From Alloprevotella sp. (GTDB lineage: Bacteria; Bacteroidota; Bacteroidia; Bacteroidales; Bacteroidaceae): a DNA stretch of 56,141 nucleotides. The DNA lies in the NCBI GenBank assembly GCA_017476545.1, contig JAFUZP010000039.1:1-56141 (forward strand), read 5' to 3'. The notes under the pieces were generated by a model. The model saw only the letters and a program-made list of their open reading frames with translations, did no database searches and had not been told where the DNA came from. Position 1 is the stretch's first letter. Every line of letters starts with the position of its first letter. The position numbers and the translations under genes were made by a program. Of this stretch, positions 51,294-56,141 are shown in pieces.

Positions 51294-52907
51294 TTAGAGC
51301 TGCGGACCGGCGGCTACGAGGGCCTGGCCGGCCTCGTTTGTCGTGTACTTGCCGAAGTTCTTGATGAAGCGGGCGGCGAGGTCCTTGGCCTTCTCCTCCC
51401 ACTGCGCGGCGTCGGCATACGTGTCGCGGGGGTCGAGGATGGCGGGGTCAACGCCGGGCAGCTGTGTGGGCACTTCGAAGTCGAAGTAGGGAATCTTCTT
51501 CGTGGGGGCTGTCTTGATGCTGCCGTCGAGGATGGCGTCGATGATGCCGCGCGTGTCCTTGATGGAGATGCGCTTGCCCGTGCCGTTCCAACCCGTGTTC
51601 ACGAGGTAAGCCTTGGCACCGCTCTTTTCCATCTTCTTCACGAGTTCCTCTGCGTACTTTGTGGGGTGAAGCTCGAGGAATGCCTGACCGAAGCAAGCGG
51701 AGAAGGTGGGCGTGGGCTCGGTGATGCCACGCTCTGTGCCAGCAAGCTTAGCAGTGAAGCCGCTGAGGAAGTAGTACTTCGTCTGCTCGGGAGTCAGGAT
51801 GCTGACGGGAGGCAGCACGCCGAACGCATCGGCGCTGAGGAAGATGACGTTCTGAGCGTCGGGACCTGCGCTGACGGGGCTGACGTTCTTCACGATCTTC
51901 TCGATGTGCTCGATGGGGTAGCTGACGCGCGTATTCTCTGTAACGCTCTTGTCGGCGAAGTCTATCTTGCCGTTCTCGTCCACCGTCACGTTCTCCAGCA
52001 GGGCGTTGCGGCGGATGGCGTTGTAGATGTCGGGCTCGCTCTCCTTGTCGAGGTTGATGACCTTTGCGTAGCAACCGCCTTCGAAGTTGAAGACGCCGTT
52101 GTCGTCCCAACCGTGCTCGTCGTCACCGATGAGCAGGCGCTTCGGGTCGGTGGAGAGGGTCGTCTTACCCGTGCCGCTGAGGCCGAAGAAGATGGCGGTG
52201 TTCTTACCTTCCATGTCCGTGTTGGCGGAGCAGTGCATGGAAGCTATACCGCGGAGGGGCAGGAAGTAGTTCATCATGGAGAACATACCCTTCTTCATCT
52301 CGCCGCCGTACCATGTGTTGATGATTACTTGTTCTTTCGTGGTGGTGTTGAAGGCGACGCAGGTTTCGCTGTTGAGGCCGAGTTCCTTGTAGTTCTCTAC
52401 CTTGGCCTTGCTGGCGTTGTAAACCACGAAGTCGGGCTCGAAGCTGGCGAGTTCCTCCTCCGTGGGACGGATGAACATATTGGTCACGAAGTGAGCCTGC
52501 CAAGCCACTTCCACGATGAAGCGTACGGCAAGGCGCGTGTCCTTGTTGGCACCGCAGAAGGCGTCCACAACGTAGAGCTGCTTGTTGGAAAGTTCTTTCT
52601 TGGCGATGTCCTTCACGGTAGCCCAAACCTCCTCGCTCATGGGGTGGTTGTCGTTCTTGTAGGCGTCCGTCGTCCACCACACGTTGTCCCTGGAGTTCTC
52701 GTCCATGACGATGTACTTATCCTTGGGGCTGCGGCCCGTGTAGATACCCGTCATCACGTTGACGGCACCGAGCTCTGTCTGCTGCCCTACCTCGAAGCCC
52801 TCGAGACCAGCCTTGGTCTCTTCCTCAAATAGGCGTTCGTAACTGGGGTTGTGGGCGATTACCGTAGCACCGGTAATGCCATACTTGGTCAAATCTAATG
52901 TTGCCAT
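51294..52907 (-). CDS. pckA: Phosphoenolpyruvate carboxykinase (ATP)
   Basis: 537 residues. In succinate-forming anaerobes it works in the carboxylating direction, making oxaloacetate and ATP from PEP and CO2. The nucleotide P-loop is [13 protein letters not shown] (about 241-253), metal-binding and kinase-2 regions are [24 protein letters not shown], and the N-terminal [12 protein letters not shown] binds PEP/oxaloacetate. The -7 box TACTTTTG is at 52944-52951 on the minus strand, about 36 nt before the ATG. Monocistronic. Confidence 0.97.
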   Translation of the reverse strand: MATLDLTKYGITGATVIAHNPSYERLFEEETKAGLEGFEVGQQTELGAVNVMTGIYTGRSPKDKYIVMDENSRDNVWWTTDAYKNDNHPMSEEVWATVKDIAKKELSNKQLYVVDAFCGANKDTRLAVRFIVEVAWQAHFVTNMFIRPTEEELASFEPDFVVYNASKAKVENYKELGLNSETCVAFNTTTKEQVIINTWYGGEMKKGMFSMMNYFLPLRGIASMHCSANTDMEGKNTAIFFGLSGTGKTTLSTDPKRLLIGDDEHGWDDNGVFNFEGGCYAKVINLDKESEPDIYNAIRRNALLENVTVDENGKIDFADKSVTENTRVSYPIEHIEKIVKNVSPVSAGPDAQNVIFLSADAFGVLPPVSILTPEQTKYYFLSGFTAKLAGTERGITEPTPTFSACFGQAFLELHPTKYAEELVKKMEKSGAKAYLVNTGWNGTGKRISIKDTRGIIDAILDGSIKTAPTKKIPYFDFEVPTQLPGVDPAILDPRDTYADAAQWEEKAKDLAARFIKNFGKYTTNEAGQALVAAGPQL

Positions 52908-53063
52908 GAGTGATAATGAATTTAGTGTTTCAATTTACGCGTGCAAAAGTACGGAAAATTTGTCGGGCGAAAAACTTTTCATTTGTTTTGTTTCGCCGCG
53001 AAACGTTTCTTAACACCTTTTTATATGGCGCGCGCACGGGAATTTGCCTTTTGGCACTTGCGC

Positions 53064-53095
53064 TTTGCATAATCCAAAGTTTATCATTACTTTTG
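53064..53095 (+). promoter_or_regulatory. Promoter of upp
   Basis: TTTG (53064-53067), 20 nt, TACTTTTG (53088-53095); ATG at 53120. Confidence 0.8.
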
Positions 53096-53119
53096 CCCCG
53101 ACAAGCAGAAAACATCCCT

Positions 53120-53782
53120 ATGGAAGTGATAAACCTCGGAGCGCAAGACTCTGTTATCAACCGCTATATGGCACAGCTGCGCGATACGGACTATCAACGT
53201 AACCGCACGCTCTTCCGACAGAACATAACACGCATAGCCCACGCCATGGCGTATGAGATCAGCCGTACCCTGCAGTACGCGGAGCATACTGTGCGCACAC
53301 CGCTAGGCAAAGCTATCGTCCGCCTACCGCAGGACCGCATCGTCATCGGCACCGTCCTGCGCGCCGGACTGGCTTTCCACCAGGGGTTCCTTGACGTATT
53401 TGACGGGGCGGACTCCGCCTTCGTCGCCGCATATCGCAAGGAAGGCAGCAAGGACGATTTACAGATACACCTCGAGTATATGGCCGCTCCGCCGCTTGAT
53501 GGTTCCACGTTCCTCCTCGTGGACCCTATGCTAGCCACGGGCGGTTCGCTCGAGCTGGCCTACAAGGCTTTTCTCGGTGGCGGACTGCCGCAGAAGCTCC
53601 ACATCTGCACTGTCATCGCATCCGAAGAGGGCATCGGCCGCCTCCACCGCGCATTCCCCTCCGATGAGGTGACGCTCTGGACAGCAGCCATTGACGCCGA
53701 ACTGAACGGGCAGGCCTACATCGTACCCGGCCTCGGCGATGCGGGCGACCTCTGCTTCGGCCCGAAGCTGCCTAGCACATGA
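53120..53782 (+). CDS. upp: Uracil phosphoribosyltransferase
   Basis: 220 residues, salvaging uracil with PRPP to UMP. The PRPP loop is seen as LLVDPMLATGGSLELAYKAF (about 132-151), and the uracil-binding end YIVPGLGDAGDLCFG is at about 198-212. VLRAGLAFHQGFLDVF is the second family motif. The ATG at 53120 is selected because it gives MEVINLGAQDSVINRYMAQLRD and lies just beyond the promoter; the longer frame from 52910 contains the promoter. Followed by frr after 40 nt. Confidence 0.93.
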   Translation: MEVINLGAQDSVINRYMAQLRDTDYQRNRTLFRQNITRIAHAMAYEISRTLQYAEHTVRTPLGKAIVRLPQDRIVIGTVLRAGLAFHQGFLDVFDGADSAFVAAYRKEGSKDDLQIHLEYMAAPPLDGSTFLLVDPMLATGGSLELAYKAFLGGGLPQKLHICTVIASEEGIGRLHRAFPSDEVTLWTAAIDAELNGQAYIVPGLGDAGDLCFGPKLPST

Positions 53783-53822
53783 CAAGAACAAATACAATAA
53801 AAAAATCATAACACCACCGACT

Positions 53823-54383
53823 ATGTTTGACGTAAAGCAATGCCTCGCCGAGTGCGAGGAGAAGATGGACCTGAGCGTGATGCACCTTGAAGACAAGCTG
53901 GCCAGCATCCGCGCCGGCAAGGCCAATGTGCGCATTCTGGACGACATCAGGGTTAATTCCTATGGCACCATGTCCCCCCTGAACGCGGTAGCCTCCGTGA
54001 CGACACCCGACGCGCGCACCATCGCCATCAAACCGTGGGACAAGTCCATGTTCCCCCACATTGAGAAGGCCATCATCAACTCCGAAGTGGGCATCACGCC
54101 CGAGAACAACGGTGAAATCATCCGCCTCACCATCCCGCCCCTCACCGAAGAACGCCGTAAGCTCCTCACCAAGCAGTGTGGCAAGGAGGCCGAGGAAGCC
54201 AAGATGGCCATCCGCAACGCACGTCGCGACGGTATTGACAAACTGAAGAAGGCTGAAAAGGAGGGACTCTCCGAGGACAACCGCAAGGATGCCGAGGCAG
54301 ACCTCCAGAAGATACACGACAAGAAGATTAAGGACATAGAACGCATCCTCGAAGAGAAGAACAAGGAGATAATGACCGTCTGA
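53823..54383 (+). CDS. frr: Ribosome recycling factor
   Basis: 186 residues, splitting post-termination ribosomes with EF-G. Normal family length with the helical-bundle start (LEDKLASIRAGKANVRILDDIRVNSYG), the linker to domain II (IAIKPWDKSMFPHIEKAI) and the C-terminal helices (LTEERRKLLTKQCGKEAEEAKMAIRNARRDGIDKLKK). The ATG at 53823 gives MFDVKQCLAECEEKM; an earlier frame would overlap the upp end. Its stop overlaps the rsgA start by one base (TGATG), so the two are translationally coupled. Confidence 0.96.
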   Translation: MFDVKQCLAECEEKMDLSVMHLEDKLASIRAGKANVRILDDIRVNSYGTMSPLNAVASVTTPDARTIAIKPWDKSMFPHIEKAIINSEVGITPENNGEIIRLTIPPLTEERRKLLTKQCGKEAEEAKMAIRNARRDGIDKLKKAEKEGLSEDNRKDAEADLQKIHDKKIKDIERILEEKNKEIMTV

Positions 54384-55324
54384 TGAAGGGCCTCGTAGTC
54401 CGCAGTACCGGTAGCTGGTACGATGTCCTGACCGATGATGGCCGCCGCCTGACGTGCAAGGTGAAGGGCAACTTCCGCCTGCGCGGCATCCGCTCAACAA
54501 ACCCCGTGGCCGTAGGCGACCGGGTGGAAGTGGGTAATCCTGAGAGCGCCACCGATGAGGCGGCCTTCATAACCGAGGTATTCGACCGCCGCAACCACAT
54601 CGTGCGGAAAGCGTCGAACTTGTCGAAGCAAAGCCACATTCTGGCGGCGAACATTGATCTCGCCCTACTTATCGTCACCGTGGCGCGCCCTGAAACGTCC
54701 ACGACCTTCATAGACCGTTTCTTGGCTTGTGCCGAGGCCTACCGCGTGCCGGCACTCATCGCCTTCAACAAGACGGACGAGCTGACGGAAGCAGAGCGTG
54801 AAGCACAGGACTACCTCGCCACACTCTACGGAGACATCGGTTACGAGACGCTGTCCATATCGGCACTGCGCGGAACGGGGCTCGCCGAACTCCGCGCGCG
54901 GCTGGCGGGAAGGACAACGCTACTGGCTGGCAATTCCGGCGTGGGGAAGAGCACACTGCTCAACGCCCTGATTCCGGAGGCGAACGCCCGCACGGCGGAC
55001 ATATCCGAGGCGCACCAGACGGGTATGCACACCACCACTTACAGCGAACTCTACCCCCTGCCCGAGGGCGGGGGACTGATAGACATCCCCGGCATCAAGG
55101 GCTTCGGGACGTTCGACATAGAGCCTGAGGAAGTGGCGCACTACTTCCGCGACATCTTCCGCATCTCGCGCGACTGCCGCTTCCACAACTGCACCCACAC
55201 GCACGAGCCGGAGTGCGCCGTGGTCCGCGCCCTTGAGGAGCACCGCCTCGCCCCTTCGCGCTACCAGTCCTACCTGTCCATGATGCAGGACAAGGACGGC
55301 GGGAAGTACCGAGCCGCATACTGA
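54383..55324 (+). CDS. rsgA: Small ribosomal subunit biogenesis GTPase
   Basis: 313 residues, a circularly permuted GTPase that aids late 30S maturation. The N-terminal OB-fold (about 1-70) is followed by the permuted GTPase order G4-G1-G3: AFNKTDEL (about 129-136), GNSGVGKSTLLNAL (about 181-194) and DIPGIKGFG (about 234-242). The C-terminal zinc site is CRFHNCTHTHEPEC with its Cys-x5-His-x-Cys spacing. It overlaps frr by one base. Confidence 0.95.
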   Translation: MKGLVVRSTGSWYDVLTDDGRRLTCKVKGNFRLRGIRSTNPVAVGDRVEVGNPESATDEAAFITEVFDRRNHIVRKASNLSKQSHILAANIDLALLIVTVARPETSTTFIDRFLACAEAYRVPALIAFNKTDELTEAEREAQDYLATLYGDIGYETLSISALRGTGLAELRARLAGRTTLLAGNSGVGKSTLLNALIPEANARTADISEAHQTGMHTTTYSELYPLPEGGGLIDIPGIKGFGTFDIEPEEVAHYFRDIFRISRDCRFHNCTHTHEPECAVVRALEEHRLAPSRYQSYLSMMQDKDGGKYRAAY

Positions 55325-55427
55325 GGGGGAGCGGCAGAGGGAAGGGCGCGCTGCGCGGCGGACGGTCCGCACCCGCGCCACCACAGACCGCCCGACACTG
55401 TCATGATAATTAATAAGATATATACGT

Positions 55428-55898
55428 ATGGAACCGTTACTCCTCATCGGCATCATCACTGCCATCGCCCTGCTACTGTTCGCCATTGAAGCTTTCGTCA
55501 CGCCCGGCTTCGGCGTGGCCGGCATCGGCGCGACGGTCTGCGTTGTCATCGCTGACGCGCTCGTTTACCACTACTACGATGCCTTCGCGGCCACCCTCGC
55601 GCTGCTCGTCTCCACCGCCGTCGTCCTGCTGCTCATCTGGTGGCTCAGCCGTTCGCGTACGCTGGACAGGATGGCGCTGAAGGCCAACATAGACTCCACC
55701 GCCGCCACCCGCGCGCAGCTCTCTGTACGCCCCGGCGAGGAGGGACGCGCCTTGACGCGGCTCGCCCTCATCGGCAACGCCGAGATAGGCGGGCGCACCG
55801 TGGAGGTGAAGAGCACGGGCGCGTTCATCGACGAGGGCACCCCCATCGTCGTCACCGACGTGCAGGACGCCCTCATCCTGGTCCGCCCCAAGGACTGA
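55428..55898 (+). CDS. NfeD-like membrane protein
   Basis: 156 residues. Two or three membrane segments in residues 4-75 (LLLIGIITAIALLLFAIEAF, ATVCVVIADALVYHYY, AATLALLVSTAVVLLLIWWL) are followed by a soluble OB-fold domain (about 95-155; GNAEIGGRTVEVKSTGAFIDEGTPIVVTDVQDALILVRP), the NfeD C-terminal signature. These proteins usually pair with a flotillin (FloA), which is not in this window. The short form lacks the protease domain of long NfeD. Confidence 0.85.
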   Translation: MEPLLLIGIITAIALLLFAIEAFVTPGFGVAGIGATVCVVIADALVYHYYDAFAATLALLVSTAVVLLLIWWLSRSRTLDRMALKANIDSTAATRAQLSVRPGEEGRALTRLALIGNAEIGGRTVEVKSTGAFIDEGTPIVVTDVQDALILVRPKD

Positions 55899-55919
55899 AC
55901 GCCCGCAGGAACAAACCGC

Positions 55920-55955
55920 GCCGCGCGCTTGCAGGACATCCCGCAGGCGCGCGGC
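55920..55955. terminator. GC-rich hairpin after nfeD
   Basis: GCCGCGCGC (55920-55928) pairs with GCGCGCGGC (55947-55955). No clear T tract follows. Confidence 0.45.
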
Positions 55956-55986
55956 GCAACTTATCCCCATACAGCGAGGCTCCCGC

Positions 55987-56002
55987 ATCTGTTATAACAG
56001 AT
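55987..56002. repeat. Perfect 16-nt palindrome ATCTGTTATAACAGAT
   Basis: The sequence equals its own reverse complement. It marks the change from GC-rich to AT-rich DNA near the right edge. Confidence 0.8.
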
Positions 56003-56008
56003 TATTGG

Positions 56009-56141
56009 TGTCCGCTAAAACTTTTTATTGCCATAGAAATGGCTTTCAATCGCTGATTATATGCGATATCGAGTTGTCTTTTTCAAAAGTAAGCCCCTAA
56101 TCACTTATTATTCTGCAAATTCCATCGGCTGTCCGCTAAAA
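56009..56141. repeat. 12-nt direct repeat TGTCCGCTAAAA at the window edge; possible insertion-sequence end
   Basis: TGTCCGCTAAAA occurs at 56009-56020 and again at 56130-56141, the last bases of the window. The 109 bases between are AT-rich and without a gene. Repetition at a sequence edge suggests an insertion-sequence terminus or a repeat that broke an assembly. No transposase frame is visible. Confidence 0.4.

Overview
The window is GC-rich chromosomal DNA from an anaerobic member of the Bacteroidales (phylum Bacteroidota), probably Prevotellaceae-like. The evidence is: promoters of the Bacteroides type (TTG, 19-21 nt, TAnnTTTG) before many genes; the galM-transporter-galK order typical of Bacteroides; a tmRNA whose tag ends in YALAA; a SprE/PorW-like lipoprotein; a three-subunit fumarate reductase and ATP-type PEP carboxykinase of anaerobic succinate fermentation; and secreted proteins with dockerin-like or YDLQGRR-type C-termini. 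The genus cannot be fixed from the sequence.

Layout. 0-0.6 kb: end of an unidentified gene and a 23-bp repeat array. 0.6-4.3 kb: galactose operon (minus). 4.4-4.9 kb: ssrA. 5-13 kb: SprE-like lipoprotein, MATE exporter, DUF3737 protein, rRNA methyltransferase, MalY-type lyase. 13.5-15.9 kb: aldo/keto reductase, SDR and flavodoxin operon. 15.9-16.2 kb: two fused gene remnants (araC and gpx). 16.3-19.2 kb: two members of an unassigned protein family around a ZIP transporter. 19.5-26.5 kb: alcohol dehydrogenase, flavin reductase, AraC regulator, sulfotransferase, DASS carrier, DNA repair methyltransferase. 26.6-32 kb: frdCAB and mdh. 32-40 kb: aminopeptidase P and three secreted proteins. 40.6-43.7 kb: gltX and a second DASS carrier. 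43.9-45.2 kb: third member of the unassigned family with an HU-like fragment. 45.3-51 kb: pgpH-ompH-murI-ptb-buk operon. 51.3-56 kb: pckA, upp, frr, rsgA, nfeD; the last 150 bases are AT-rich and may be an insertion-sequence edge.

The central metabolism fits together: PEP carboxykinase, malate dehydrogenase, fumarate reductase and two dicarboxylate carriers make and move succinate-pathway intermediates, and ptb-buk can make ATP from butyryl-CoA.

The most unusual content is not ordinary genes. (1) Two distant loci (about 19 kb and 45 kb) carry the same cassette: a repeat array, a promoter, a conserved 41-codon small ORF, a terminator-like hairpin exactly 24 nt beyond its stop codon, and then a divergent protein of the Y-x-x-P...LLA-x-SG family. 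A third family member has its own long leader with an intrinsic terminator before the gene. (2) Six intergenic arrays each carry four copies of a 14-nt palindromic core (consensus TAACC-N4-GGTTA) at about 22-bp spacing. Two larger arrays with other palindromic cores repeat at exactly 23 bp. I do not recognise either system.
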